DNA of 64,000 nt from the NCBI GenBank assembly GCA_027943745.1, contig AP025763.1:2728001-2792000 (forward strand), read 5' to 3'. The number at the start of each line of letters is the position of its first letter. Positions within the stretch are counted from its first letter, which is position 1. Source of the DNA: Neptuniibacter victor. Lineage in GTDB: Bacteria; Pseudomonadota; Gammaproteobacteria; Pseudomonadales; Balneatricaceae. Of the stretch, positions 8,021 to 17,476 are shown one piece after another. Under the pieces are notes generated by a model, which searched no databases, was not told where the DNA came from, and saw only the letters and a program-made list of their open reading frames with translations. A program made the translations under genes and the position numbers.

Positions 8021-8659
8021 GTGGAATTTTTGGTAAATGAAGCCGTAGAAGATTACGCATTTCAAAGTACAAGTGCGGAGCCTGAGCTACTACAAGAGCT
8101 GATAGATGAAACAAATAAAAATATGGGCTGGCCACAGAAGCTCTCCGGTCGCCTAGTAGGACGTACCCTCAAGCTCTTAGCTCAATTACATCAGCCTAAA
8201 AACGTACTCGAAATCGGCATGTTCACCGGCTATTCCGCGCTATCCATCGCTGAAGGCATGCCAGACGATGGCAAGATCATCTGCTGTGAAACAAACCCTA
8301 GGGCTATTGAGTTTGCGCAAACCTTTTATGATCGCAGCCCCCATGGACACAAAATCGAAGTGATCTTTGGTAAAGCTATAGAAACCATTGAAACATTAGA
8401 TATTGAGCTTGATTTCACCTTTATCGATGCCGATAAACGAAACTACCTTAACTACTATCGTAAGGTTCTTGAGATGACACGCCCTGGCGGTCTTATTATC
8501 CTCGATAATATGTTGTGGTCAGGAAAAGTACTTCAACCGGAATCCGACATTGATGATGTTTTAGTCGATCTAAATAAGGAGATCGCAGCGGATCCAAACG
8601 TCGAGAATCTATTTCTTACGGTTCGAGACGGCATGAATGTTGTCAGGAAAATTCGTTAA
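8021..8659 (+). CDS. SAM-dependent O-methyltransferase, family 3
   Basis: A 212-residue methyltransferase of the caffeoyl-CoA O-methyltransferase-like family, often found in bacteria with unknown substrates. The AdoMet-binding motif is VLEIGMFTGYSALSIA (about residues 61-76), the metal/catalytic acidic region is FTFIDADKRNY (about 132-142), and the conserved LDNMLWSGKV follows. It starts with GTG. The stop overlaps the ATG of the next gene as TAATG, so the two are probably co-translated. Confidence 0.85.
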   Translation: MEFLVNEAVEDYAFQSTSAEPELLQELIDETNKNMGWPQKLSGRLVGRTLKLLAQLHQPKNVLEIGMFTGYSALSIAEGMPDDGKIICCETNPRAIEFAQTFYDRSPHGHKIEVIFGKAIETIETLDIELDFTFIDADKRNYLNYYRKVLEMTRPGGLIILDNMLWSGKVLQPESDIDDVLVDLNKEIAADPNVENLFLTVRDGMNVVRKIR

Positions 8660-9063
8660 TGTTTTACCTTATAAAAGATCTTAAAAGCGATAACCCATCT
8701 CTCGAAAAAATCGCCGCAGGTCATGCACTAATTGATGACAAAGATTATGCTATTTCAACCGCAGCTGAATTGCTTGATCTTTATATGGAGACCGATAATA
8801 GCGACGTATTGATGCCCCACTTGATCACCGTGCGGGATGCTATTATTGAAGACCTTGATCAAGTAGCATCGGTAAAAGAGATCTACGGGTTAATGTATTG
8901 GCTACTCGGTGATAACAATATCGATAACCGTGGCGAATCATTAGAGGAAACTGCCGATCGTTTAGGCGACCTCGACATCGAAAATGATACAGACCAATAC
9001 AGTGATCTAATATTCCACCTTAAAGATGCTGTAGAAAGACTATACGATTTAGAATTGGAATAA
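8659..9063 (+). CDS. Small acidic cytosolic protein, function unknown
   Basis: A 134-residue, strongly acidic, predominantly alpha-helical protein with no signal peptide, membrane segment or Cys. No family was recognised. It overlaps the methyltransferase stop codon by one base and precedes ydbH by 24 bp, so it is likely co-transcribed with both. Confidence 0.65.
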   Translation: MFYLIKDLKSDNPSLEKIAAGHALIDDKDYAISTAAELLDLYMETDNSDVLMPHLITVRDAIIEDLDQVASVKEIYGLMYWLLGDNNIDNRGESLEETADRLGDLDIENDTDQYSDLIFHLKDAVERLYDLELE

Positions 9064-9087
9064 TCTTCATTACCGAACGGAGGCAGT

Positions 9088-11448
9088 ATGCAACGGCGCA
9101 CTAAGCTACTTTCCTGGCTGCTGTCTTTCGTTTTTCTTTTCCTAATTATCATCCCTTTGAGCCTCTACCTCCTCTCGCCTTTCATTGCACAAAAGAGTTT
9201 AGAGCATTGGCTAACCGCACAAAAATTCTCAACAGTTCAATTAGATATGCATCCCCCCGGCTGGGATGAGTTACGCATCAATAGTCTACATATTGAAAAA
9301 GACAGTAACGAACAGCGGTTGGCGATTAGCTCCGAAAATATCCTTATTCGCTTCAATCCCATCGACCTCTATCTGCATCAGAAAATAAGCTTAATTCAAT
9401 TACCCCAATCAACCGTTAAAATTCAATATTTAACGGAAAGTGACCACTCAACGAGCAGTAATGAAAGCATCGATTTAAGCAACATTTTACCGGCTCAATG
9501 GTTTCATAAAGTACCCGCTGAATTGATTCAAATAGGCGAACTCAATCTAGAACTCGATTACCCCGGAACAACTTCAGATTGGCGATTTGTCGGCGCCCTC
9601 CTCTTTGACGGTGAAGAGCTATACAGCCGCGTTAAATTTTTGCGCAACACAAAGAATCTAGGCTGGGGAGATCTAAGGCTAGGCCTAAATAACCGCTTAT
9701 CATTGCGTTTACTGGAAGGAAACGAACCTTTTATTACTATTGATGGCTCATTAGCTTATAAAAACCAACTTGAATTAACTTCCGCTCAGCAGTTTGATAT
9801 CACGCGTTTACAACGCTGGCAACAAGCACTATTTCCCCGTTCTGAGAACGCAGATGAAGCCAACAATCCCATTCTCCCGTCCCTTAATGGAACTATACAG
9901 AGTAATGGCATCACTGCCTTCCCATTAAAGACGAAGTTCACCCCGGATGATCTGCTAAAAAGTATCCGTACCCAGCAACAGTTTGAAACGAATATTAAAC
10001 TTACAGCACCCGTAAAAGCATTAGATCAACTAGCGCTTCAATTAAATGGGGCATTAGATTTTTCACTCAGTGAATTACAACTTTCAATCGCCAAACAGTC
10101 GAGTGCAAGTATCAGTAACATCAACCACTCTGCATTAATAAGCTCGATTGTTAAGGTAGATACTCTCTTATTAGATGACGTTGCGATAAAGGTTGGTCTG
10201 GCAGAACTCTTATCGGGTCAATCGCCTCAGATAGAGATCAGTCCTCTGTCACTGAAACTTCAATCATCTCCAATCAAATTGCCGAACATAACCTTACCCT
10301 CTCCGTCGATAGAGCTAGCGCTAAGTAAAATAGATTTAGCCAATACAGCATTCGCAGGAAAAGCGCTGACGACAGCTTTAGTCATTCAGGCTGATAATAA
10401 ACCACTACCTCCTTTGACGATAACGTCACTGTTTACCCTCAACCCAACTGCGCTTATCACAGAGTCGTCGCTGCAAAGCTCAGATCAACGAATAAGCCTG
10501 AGCAGCAAAAGTAAAACACTGCTGAACTCGTTGAAGACGACATTCAACTGGAAACTAAAGCCGATCAAGTTAACAGTGTTGGAGCAACAACTTAGTAACT
10601 ACCTACCTTTCCCGCCTGAGTTAAGTTTACTGTCAGGGACGCTATTCCATAATGGCGGTGGTCAGATACAAAACAACAAACTCTCACTACAAGCAAACAA
10701 CAGTATTCGGCACGGCGCTCTAAGTTGGGATAATAGCTGGGTCGAGGGGATTCAGTTTGATTCACGCACAACCTTAAATTCGCAAGGACGATTAATCGAT
10801 AAAGGTACGATTAAGCTGGAAAAGGTTACAAGTGGTATTGAGATTACAAAGGTCCACAGCCGTTATACCTATCAATATAACAAAGGACGTAATCAATTAA
10901 CGCTGGATAGCCCCAAAGCTCAAATCCTGGAGGGTGATCTCTCGTTACAAACGCTGCAGCTAGACCCACTGAAACCGAGCTTTTCGACCGAAGTAAAAAT
11001 AGACAAGCTTGATCTAGGTGCCGTGTTAAAACTAGAGCAACAACAGGGTCTGTCGGGAGAAGGGAAGCTCTCGGGGCATTTTCCATTAAGTTATAACAAT
11101 GGCGAATTAACCATTAGTGATGGCAAGTTACTTAGCCTTGCACCAGGTGGAAAGATAAGGTTCCAACCGACAGCGACCGTGGCGGCTTACGCAGCGGCTA
11201 ATGTTGGCTTAAAAATGGCGATAGAGGCACTCCGTAACTTCCATTATGAGCTTTTAGATATCAAGCTTAACTATGCCGCAGATGGTACCGCGTTACTGCA
11301 AACTAGGTTAAAAGGAAATAATCCCGATTGGAATCAAGGGCACCCGGTCGATTTCACAATAAACATTGAGGAAAACATTCCCAAGTTAATAAAAACGCTA
11401 CAATTCGCAGATAAATTGACGAAAACGATCGAGAAACGTTATCGTTAA
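9088..11448 (+). CDS. ydbH: YdbH-type AsmA-like intermembrane protein
   Basis: A 786-residue protein with one N-terminal membrane helix (about residues 9-32) and a long periplasmic beta-rich body typical of AsmA-like/TamB-related bridges. In E. coli, YdbH with TamB and YhdP is thought to carry phospholipid to the outer membrane and pairs with the lipoprotein YnbE. The assignment rests on architecture, the C-terminal region (GKLSGHFPLSYNNGELTISD) and above all the two downstream genes, which match YnbE and YdbL. A GGAGG ribosome site lies 7 bases before the ATG. Confidence 0.85.
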   Translation: MQRRTKLLSWLLSFVFLFLIIIPLSLYLLSPFIAQKSLEHWLTAQKFSTVQLDMHPPGWDELRINSLHIEKDSNEQRLAISSENILIRFNPIDLYLHQKISLIQLPQSTVKIQYLTESDHSTSSNESIDLSNILPAQWFHKVPAELIQIGELNLELDYPGTTSDWRFVGALLFDGEELYSRVKFLRNTKNLGWGDLRLGLNNRLSLRLLEGNEPFITIDGSLAYKNQLELTSAQQFDITRLQRWQQALFPRSENADEANNPILPSLNGTIQSNGITAFPLKTKFTPDDLLKSIRTQQQFETNIKLTAPVKALDQLALQLNGALDFSLSELQLSIAKQSSASISNINHSALISSIVKVDTLLLDDVAIKVGLAELLSGQSPQIEISPLSLKLQSSPIKLPNITLPSPSIELALSKIDLANTAFAGKALTTALVIQADNKPLPPLTITSLFTLNPTALITESSLQSSDQRISLSSKSKTLLNSLKTTFNWKLKPIKLTVLEQQLSNYLPFPPELSLLSGTLFHNGGGQIQNNKLSLQANNSIRHGALSWDNSWVEGIQFDSRTTLNSQGRLIDKGTIKLEKVTSGIEITKVHSRYTYQYNKGRNQLTLDSPKAQILEGDLSLQTLQLDPLKPSFSTEVKIDKLDLGAVLKLEQQQGLSGEGKLSGHFPLSYNNGELTISDGKLLSLAPGGKIRFQPTATVAAYAAANVGLKMAIEALRNFHYELLDIKLNYAADGTALLQTRLKGNNPDWNQGHPVDFTINIEENIPKLIKTLQFADKLTKTIEKRYR

Positions 11449-11468
11449 CCTATTAAGGATATTAAAAA

Positions 11469-11491
11469 GGTGCATTGTTTTACAAAGCACC
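11469..11491 (+). other. Hairpin between ydbH and ynbE
   Basis: GGTGC, A, TTGT pairs with ACAA, A, GCACC around a TTT loop. The stem has one A/A mismatch and no following T run. It could lower read-through or mark an mRNA processing point within the operon; it is not a standard terminator. Confidence 0.5.
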
Positions 11492-11508
11492 CTATTTGAG
11501 GAACAACC

Positions 11509-11709
11509 ATGAAACTATCACGCATATACACACCGATAGCGTTTTGCATCGCGTTAGCAGGTGTCAGCGGTTGTTCACCGCGCGTAGAAGTGGCCGTCCC
11601 GAGCGAGCCTATCACCATCAATCTTAATGTTAAAATTGAACATGAGATTTTGGTTAAGGTTGATCGTGAGATTGATGAACTACTATCTGAAAACAGCGAT
11701 ATTTTTTAA
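11509..11709 (+). CDS. ynbE: YnbE-type outer-membrane lipoprotein
   Basis: A 66-residue lipoprotein with lipobox GVSGC (Cys about 22). The short mature segment contains PITINLNVKIEHEI, the conserved core of YnbE. In E. coli, YnbE sits in the outer membrane and completes the YdbH bridge by beta-strand pairing. Immediately downstream of ydbH and 9 bp before the YdbL gene, as expected. Confidence 0.88.
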   Translation: MKLSRIYTPIAFCIALAGVSGCSPRVEVAVPSEPITINLNVKIEHEILVKVDREIDELLSENSDIF

Positions 11710-11718
11710 GGGAGTTAC

Positions 11719-12066
11719 GTGATGATTTTTCATAAGCTACGTAAGATATTGGCGCTGCTCACCTTAGCGTTTGCTGTTATTGCAACACCAGCATGGGCAA
11801 TATCTAAAGATGACGCTAAATCTCAAGGCCTCATAGGCGAAAGAAGCAATGGTTACCTTGGGATAGTCACATCTAGTCCTACTGCAGACCTACGTTCATT
11901 AGTTGGTCAAATCAACGAGAAACGAAAAGCAGCCTACACAAGTGGTGCAAGAAAAGCAGGCGTTGAGAGAAGTGTTTTTGAAATTAGAATGGGACAACGT
12001 TTACAAGAACGCTCTCCTGCGGGACACTTTATACAGTTACAGAACGGCAAATGGCGTAAAAAATAG
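11719..12066 (+). CDS. ydbL: YdbL family periplasmic protein (DUF1318)
   Basis: A 115-residue exported protein with a Sec signal peptide cleaved near ATPAWA (about residue 27). The body matches YdbL/DUF1318: KSQGLIGERSNGYLG, then VNxxRKAAY-like LVGQINEKRKAAY and the C-terminal VFEIRMGQRLQERSPAGHFIQ. YdbL is reported to tune YdbH-YnbE assembly in E. coli. It is the third gene of the operon. A GGGAG ribosome site precedes the ATG. Confidence 0.88.
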   Translation: MMIFHKLRKILALLTLAFAVIATPAWAISKDDAKSQGLIGERSNGYLGIVTSSPTADLRSLVGQINEKRKAAYTSGARKAGVERSVFEIRMGQRLQERSPAGHFIQLQNGKWRKK

Positions 12067-12165
12067 CCTGTGTTGTAATAACTACGATTGAAGCAAGGAA
12101 GCTAAATCAATAGACATATGGACAATAGAGACTACTGCTAGCACAACGCAATAATTGGGAAACGG

Positions 12166-12696
12166 ATGACCAAAAAAGATCCTGTTTATCGTCGCATTAA
12201 CGCCTTAGGCTTTATCTTATGCCTAATCGCCGTCATTTATGCGGTTCTTGGTTTACAGGATCTAATAACACATGTCAGTAGCCCATTAACCTCACTTTCA
12301 AAACTACTGTTAATAAGCAGTGCCTTCTTTTTTTTCGTGGCACTCATTCATAATCCCGATACCCTGGGCCAGCGCTGTTATGCCCTCTTCAATATTGCCC
12401 TAACCATATTTGGGCTCGGTTGCGCGGGGCATCATTTATGGGTTCAAGAAGCACTAGATAAAAACATAGCGTTGACGCAATGTGGATTACCGATCGAAGA
12501 GTTATTGGCAAATCAAACCGGTATAATAAACAAGCTCTCTTCATTGTGGAGCGCTGCGGCCCAGTGCCCCGCTGAGGCAGTCAATATTATTAATCTCGGT
12601 GTTGCAGAACAAAGTTTAATTATTTTTGTCATTCTATTTTTCCTAGGCTGGAAACAGCTGATAAGACGTAAAAAAGCTGAAGGACTATTTCTTTGA
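12166..12696 (+). CDS. DsbB-like membrane protein lacking the first CxxC
   Basis: A 176-residue protein with four hydrophobic segments (about 12-32, 45-61, 72-93, 145-163). The layout resembles DsbB: a QR-C-ALF segment after helix 2 and a large periplasmic loop with two Cys 28 residues apart (C106, C134), like the DsbA-reacting pair of DsbB. The quinone-linked CxxC expected just before the QR segment is absent (the sequence there is HNPDTLGQR). It may be a degenerate DsbB paralog or an unrelated four-helix protein. GGGAAACGG supplies a ribosome site. The stop overlaps the next start (TTGA). Confidence 0.5.
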   Translation: MTKKDPVYRRINALGFILCLIAVIYAVLGLQDLITHVSSPLTSLSKLLLISSAFFFFVALIHNPDTLGQRCYALFNIALTIFGLGCAGHHLWVQEALDKNIALTQCGLPIEELLANQTGIINKLSSLWSAAAQCPAEAVNIINLGVAEQSLIIFVILFFLGWKQLIRRKKAEGLFL

Positions 12697-13748
12697 TCCC
12701 CCATTGTCGTGTGTCTTTGTTTTGCTCTCTACTCATGGTTTCTACTGTGCATGCGGAGTCTCAAGCACCTTGGACGCTAAATCTCTATTTTGAAAATGAC
12801 CTTTTCTCCGAAACGGACCAAAACTATACCAACGGTATACGCGCTTCTTGGGTATCCCCCAATGTTGATAGCTACCTTGAAGATGAACGTTTACCGGAAT
12901 GGGTAACAGACCTTACCCCCTATCTGCCGTTGTTTGATCCTAGTGACAACTCAGCTTCATCCTTACAACGCAATGTGGTTCTAAGCATAGGGCAACAGAT
13001 CTATACGCCAGAAGATATTGACCGTATCACGGTAGATCCTAATGATAGGCCCTATGCGGCGTGGCTCTACGGGGGGATTGCTTATCATAGCCGTACTGCA
13101 AATCGGATGAATACCGCAGAACTGAACCTAGGTGTCGTCGGCCCATTGGCGTTAGGAGAACAAGCACAAGACTTTATTCATGATATTCGTGGTTTTCAGA
13201 AGTTTAACGGCTGGGACAATCAATTAAAGAACGAGCCAGGCTTCCAGCTCGTCTACGAACACAAAAATAGAATTTTGAAAGGCCAGCTCTCCTCTCTATT
13301 TGAATATGACACGATACTCCACGCAGGTGGCAGCTTAGGTAATGTGGCAACTTATCTAAACGCAGGCGGTGAATTTAGGTTAGGCTGGAATCTACCCCAA
13401 GACTTTGGCACATCAGCATTAAGAAGCGGTGGCGATAATAGTGCACCGGGCCTTGGTGATGGCCGTTACCAACGGGGTAGCAGAGATCGTAACTTAGGTG
13501 TGCATGCCTTTATATCGACGGATGGCCGCTGGGTGCTTAGAGATATTTTCTTAGATGGCAACACTTTTAGAGATAGCCACTCTATTGATAAAGAAGCCTT
13601 AGTCGGTGAAACGGCTTTCGGTATTGCCGCTTTGTATCATGGTTGGAAACTTTCGTTCTCCCGTGTGCATCGCAGCAGAGAGTTTAAACAACAAACCGAA
13701 GGACATTCTTTCGGCTCTATTAGCTTAAGCTATTCATACAGCCTCTAG
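12693..13748 (+). CDS. lpxR: LpxR-type lipid A 3'-O-deacylase (DUF2219)
   Basis: A 351-residue outer-membrane beta-barrel. After a signal peptide (cleavage near VHA-ES) comes the LpxR signature LYFENDLFSETDQNYTNG, which holds the Asn-Asp pair (N35, D36) and Thr of the family active site. LpxR removes the 3'-acyloxyacyl chain of lipid A at the outer leaflet. The protein ends with a Tyr/Ser-alternating beta strand, as for a barrel. TTG at 12693 is chosen because AAGGA lies 8 to 9 bases upstream; GTG 12711 is possible. The gene overlaps the DsbB-like stop by 4 bases and overlaps the convergent c-di-GMP gene by 15 bases. Confidence 0.85.
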   Translation: MIPHCRVSLFCSLLMVSTVHAESQAPWTLNLYFENDLFSETDQNYTNGIRASWVSPNVDSYLEDERLPEWVTDLTPYLPLFDPSDNSASSLQRNVVLSIGQQIYTPEDIDRITVDPNDRPYAAWLYGGIAYHSRTANRMNTAELNLGVVGPLALGEQAQDFIHDIRGFQKFNGWDNQLKNEPGFQLVYEHKNRILKGQLSSLFEYDTILHAGGSLGNVATYLNAGGEFRLGWNLPQDFGTSALRSGGDNSAPGLGDGRYQRGSRDRNLGVHAFISTDGRWVLRDIFLDGNTFRDSHSIDKEALVGETAFGIAALYHGWKLSFSRVHRSREFKQQTEGHSFGSISLSYSYSL

Positions 13749-15581
13749 CTTTTTATCTCTTACCAAAAGGTCGTTTAAGGGCATCGGTTTCGCGTAATAA
13801 AACCCCTGTACATACTCACATTCCGCTTCCATAAGATATTCGGCCTGCTCCTTATATTCGACCCCTTCCGCCACCAGCTCTATCTCAAGCCCTTTAGCTA
13901 ACCCGATAATTGATTGAGTAATACAACAATCATCTTCAGAGTGAGGGAGACCGTCCACAAAGGATTTATCAACTTTTAGCTTGGTCACCGGCATATGCTT
14001 TAAGCGTGATAATGATGAATATCCTGTACCAAAATCATCTATCGCCAAACGTATACCCAACTCAGATAATGCAGTTAGCTGCGCTCGAACTAAAGCGGAG
14101 TCCTGACTAATTAGCTCTTCAACGATCTCTAACTCTAAAGACTCTGGAGGAAGGTCATGCTCATGCAAAATATCGGCGATTTGCTGAGATAACTGCGAGT
14201 TGTATAGCTGTTCAGAAGAAATATTCACAGAAACCCAAGCAATCGTACTGCCTTGATCATGTAAGCGTTTAATATCACCCGCAGCCTGCTTTAACATATA
14301 GCTACCTAAGCGCTCCATCAAACCTAATTTCTTTGCTAAAGGTAAAAACTGTCCGGGGGGGATAAGACCTCTGGTCGGATGACGCCAGCGAACCAGCGCC
14401 TCCAAACCTATAACCTTTTCATTTTTTGTCGATAAAATCGGCTGATAGTGCGCCACTAACTCACTATTATCCAAAGCAGTGATAAGTTCATTTTCGAGTG
14501 AACGCTTTTGCTTCAACTGTTCCAACCACTCCAAAGAGAAGTACTGTTCACTGCCACGAGACTCACTCTTGGCTCGCTGTAAGGCGATCTCAGCACACCG
14601 CATAGGATTAGCTTGCCCGCTACTTTCAGTCGGATAGATCACGATACCTGAACTAAAACTGACACTCACCAACGTATCATCTTCGGTTTTGATAGGATTG
14701 TCTGTTATCGTTTTTAACTTATTATTCAAAAGATCTAACTGTTCTGTATTTTTTAAATCTGGCAACCAAATACCAAACAGATCACCGCCCACCCTTGCTA
14801 AGCGGCAATGATAAGGTTGTGTAACAAATTCAAGTAAACGAGCCAAAGCAACTAATAGCGAATCCGCAGTTTTGTGACCATGGTTATCATTAATGGATGC
14901 AAAAAAATCGAGCCCTAATAGCATCAGCACACGCGTTCTATCAGTATCCAACTCCCCTTGCAGATCAAACTCTAATCTTTTTTGGAAGTTATTACGTGTC
15001 TCTAATCCAGTCAGCGAGTCATACTGCTCTAGAAACTCCAGCTGCTCCCGATCTTTTAACCAGCTTTCATGCTCATTAATCATGGATATGCTATCAGCTA
15101 AAGATGCGACATAAGAGAGTTCAGCTAAGTCCCATACCCTCGCCTCACCTACCTGCTCTAAACACACAACGCCTTGCAACTTGCCCGCCGCATAGATTGG
15201 CGCATCCAACATAGACGATATGTCATTTGGAATTAAATAAGGCTCTGTAAACTCACATGTTCTAGGGTCGGTAATCGCATTATCCGCATTGATAATCCGA
15301 TCTTCGGCCATGGCATTAAAATATTCAGGGAAGTCGGACCGTCTAAGTTCAGCGCCTTTAAAATAGTGATCGGCTTCTAATATATAGAGAACTTCACAGA
15401 CGATTTTCTGGTTATCCTCACTAAGCTTCCAGACACTCACTCTCGAAACATCTAGCTGTTCGGCGCAAGCACGGCTAATCCGCTTAAGTTTTGAAATACG
15501 GGGGTAATCAATAAAACCCGTACCGCGACTTAACTGCATTAAAGATTTATGCAAACGAACTAACTTCTCGGTAGATGCCAT
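13734..15581 (-). CDS. GAF-GGDEF-EAL protein, probable c-di-GMP phosphodiesterase
   Basis: A 615-residue protein with a GAF sensor (about residues 15-175), a GGDEF domain (about 185-345) and an EAL domain (about 355-605). The cyclase signature is degenerate, RVGGDLFG instead of GGDEF, so cyclase activity is doubtful; the domain may bind GTP. The EAL domain keeps GLEALVRW, VNISSEQL, ELEIVEE, DDFGTGYSSL and LKVDKSF, so it should hydrolyse c-di-GMP. No membrane segment is seen. Its 3' end overlaps lpxR (convergent). The start is the ATG at 15581. Confidence 0.9.
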   Translation of the reverse strand: MASTEKLVRLHKSLMQLSRGTGFIDYPRISKLKRISRACAEQLDVSRVSVWKLSEDNQKIVCEVLYILEADHYFKGAELRRSDFPEYFNAMAEDRIINADNAITDPRTCEFTEPYLIPNDISSMLDAPIYAAGKLQGVVCLEQVGEARVWDLAELSYVASLADSISMINEHESWLKDREQLEFLEQYDSLTGLETRNNFQKRLEFDLQGELDTDRTRVLMLLGLDFFASINDNHGHKTADSLLVALARLLEFVTQPYHCRLARVGGDLFGIWLPDLKNTEQLDLLNNKLKTITDNPIKTEDDTLVSVSFSSGIVIYPTESSGQANPMRCAEIALQRAKSESRGSEQYFSLEWLEQLKQKRSLENELITALDNSELVAHYQPILSTKNEKVIGLEALVRWRHPTRGLIPPGQFLPLAKKLGLMERLGSYMLKQAAGDIKRLHDQGSTIAWVSVNISSEQLYNSQLSQQIADILHEHDLPPESLELEIVEELISQDSALVRAQLTALSELGIRLAIDDFGTGYSSLSRLKHMPVTKLKVDKSFVDGLPHSEDDCCITQSIIGLAKGLEIELVAEGVEYKEQAEYLMEAECEYVQGFYYAKPMPLNDLLVRDKKLEAV

Positions 15582-15710
15582 GCGTAACCTTTAGATTCAA
15601 ACAAAATGGGCTATAAAACTTATAACAATTATAGTCCCTAAATACATCAAAATTGTCTAAAATAAGCTTAAGCTCTATTTTGATTCGATTTATTACTAAA
15701 GGTTGTAGTA

Positions 15711-17369
15711 ATGAAGCTGTCTAAAAAACTCTTTCTTATACAAATGGTCTTCTTTCTCCTGCTGATGGGCGGAGTTTTGCTTACAGTTGCCATTTTTGTC
15801 TTACCTGAAGTTAGAGAAATAGAAGCCAAAAAACACTTAGGTAGTATCACAAGAGTCGAAAACGCGCTAAATGACGAGCTTGAGCATCTAGCTATCTCTG
15901 CGGTGGATTGGGGGGAATGGGACGATACTTATAACTACGTAATTTTACCCAACATCGCTTACGAGAAATCAAACCTCTCAAATGAGACACTTTCAGATCT
16001 TAATGTAGACCTACTGCTGATTCTTAATAAGAGCAATGAAGTAGTATGGAGAATGACCTCTAAAGAGCTTTCTAATGCCGCTGAGAACGCTCTTATCTCT
16101 GGTAACCGATGGAACGCTCAACATCCCCTTTTGTACAAGCCGCAACAAGCCGCTATGCAAGGGATTTTCTTAAGTGACTCAGGACCACTGCTAATCGCAC
16201 GGCAACAAATTTTGAACAGCCAAGGCGCTGGCACTCCACAAGGTTACTTTTTCTTTGCTAAAAGATTATCTCAGTCATTCATCCAAGCAATATCAGATAA
16301 AATTGAAACCCCATTCTCTATTGATGTTGTCAATAACACCCAAGATTTACCGAGCCTTACTTTTATAAGTAACAACCAAACGCATGCGCAAAGCTCTACT
16401 CCATTTGAAAATTCCGATAATAAGGTTCTTCAAATAGACATTTTTCAAGCCCGACCTTTTTATCTACAAGCACTCAACGCCATCACCTATTCACTGGTTG
16501 CCATTTTGCTAATAGGCGTCATCTCGTGCCTTGTAACCTACTTTTTACTCAAGAACATATTAATAAACCCCATCGTGCTATTACAAAAACAAGCAGAAAT
16601 GTTCAAAAAGCATGATGGTAAGCAACCTTTTAAACTATTAAATCGTAAGGATGAGTTGGGGCAACTCTCATCTTCATTTGTCTCGATGGCAAAAGATCTT
16701 TCAAAGGACTGGGGCAGACTAGAGCAAGAGAAAAAAGACTATCGAGATGCAAGTTATACCGATGTTTTAACCGGTTTAAAAAACCGCCGTTATCTTGATG
16801 AATATCTGCAAGACCCTAACTCTTGGATTCATGATGACGAATGGACTTTTTTTACAATCGATTTAGACCATTTCAAAGTAATAAACGATAATTACGGTCA
16901 TGATGTCGGCGATATTACACTTCAACAATTTTCTGAATTACTCAGAAAAAGCTGCCGAGATAACGACATTATTATTCGTAGCGGTGGTGAGGAATTTACC
17001 GTTCTTTGTCATCAAACCAGTGCAGATGTAGCTAAAAGCATTGCAGAAAGACTACGTAACGAAGTAGAGAATTTTAATTTTGGTCATGAAAACCATTTTA
17101 AGATCACCTGCTCTATCGGCTTCTTTGTTATACGTATTTATTCCCGTGAGTATGGTTTAAAACATTGGAATAGCATGCTAAAGGTCTCAGACCTAGCTTT
17201 ATATGCAGCAAAGAATAACGGTCGAAACACATGGGTTGGCTTAGAATGTTTAGGACAATGTTCAGAAGGTGTTTATCCTAAGGAGGGAATGGATATTCAG
17301 CACTGGCTTTCAGAGAAAAAACTTAAACTATTTAGCTTTAATAAGTCCCCTGAAGACGTCTATTGGTAG
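15711..17369 (+). CDS. CHASE4-HAMP-GGDEF diguanylate cyclase
   Basis: A 552-residue membrane cyclase. Helix 1 spans about residues 9-30. The periplasmic sensor carries DWGEWDDTYNYV (about 63-74), the hallmark of CHASE4. Helix 2 is at about 258-280, followed by a HAMP linker and a GGDEF domain with SGGEEF intact, so an active cyclase is expected. An unusual tail of about 50 residues follows the GGDEF domain and is not recognised. The gene is divergent from the GAF-GGDEF-EAL gene, 129 bp apart, so synthesis and breakdown functions share an intergenic region. Confidence 0.9.
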   Translation: MKLSKKLFLIQMVFFLLLMGGVLLTVAIFVLPEVREIEAKKHLGSITRVENALNDELEHLAISAVDWGEWDDTYNYVILPNIAYEKSNLSNETLSDLNVDLLLILNKSNEVVWRMTSKELSNAAENALISGNRWNAQHPLLYKPQQAAMQGIFLSDSGPLLIARQQILNSQGAGTPQGYFFFAKRLSQSFIQAISDKIETPFSIDVVNNTQDLPSLTFISNNQTHAQSSTPFENSDNKVLQIDIFQARPFYLQALNAITYSLVAILLIGVISCLVTYFLLKNILINPIVLLQKQAEMFKKHDGKQPFKLLNRKDELGQLSSSFVSMAKDLSKDWGRLEQEKKDYRDASYTDVLTGLKNRRYLDEYLQDPNSWIHDDEWTFFTIDLDHFKVINDNYGHDVGDITLQQFSELLRKSCRDNDIIIRSGGEEFTVLCHQTSADVAKSIAERLRNEVENFNFGHENHFKITCSIGFFVIRIYSREYGLKHWNSMLKVSDLALYAAKNNGRNTWVGLECLGQCSEGVYPKEGMDIQHWLSEKKLKLFSFNKSPEDVYW

Positions 17370-17394
17370 TGAGCTGAAGAACATTAAAAACCAT

Positions 17395-17420
17395 AAAAAA
17401 GCCGTTCCCCTAGGAACGGC
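17395..17420 (-). terminator. Terminator of the TonB copper receptor gene
   Basis: An 8-bp stem GCCGTTCC/GGAACGGC (17401-17408 with 17413-17420) is followed on the minus strand by six Ts (plus-strand As 17395-17400). It lies 57 bp past the receptor stop and may also stop the convergent cyclase transcript. Confidence 0.85.
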
Positions 17421-17476
17421 TTAATGCACTTAAATGAATGCACCTCAAATCCGTACAATTCAGTACACGAAAAGAG

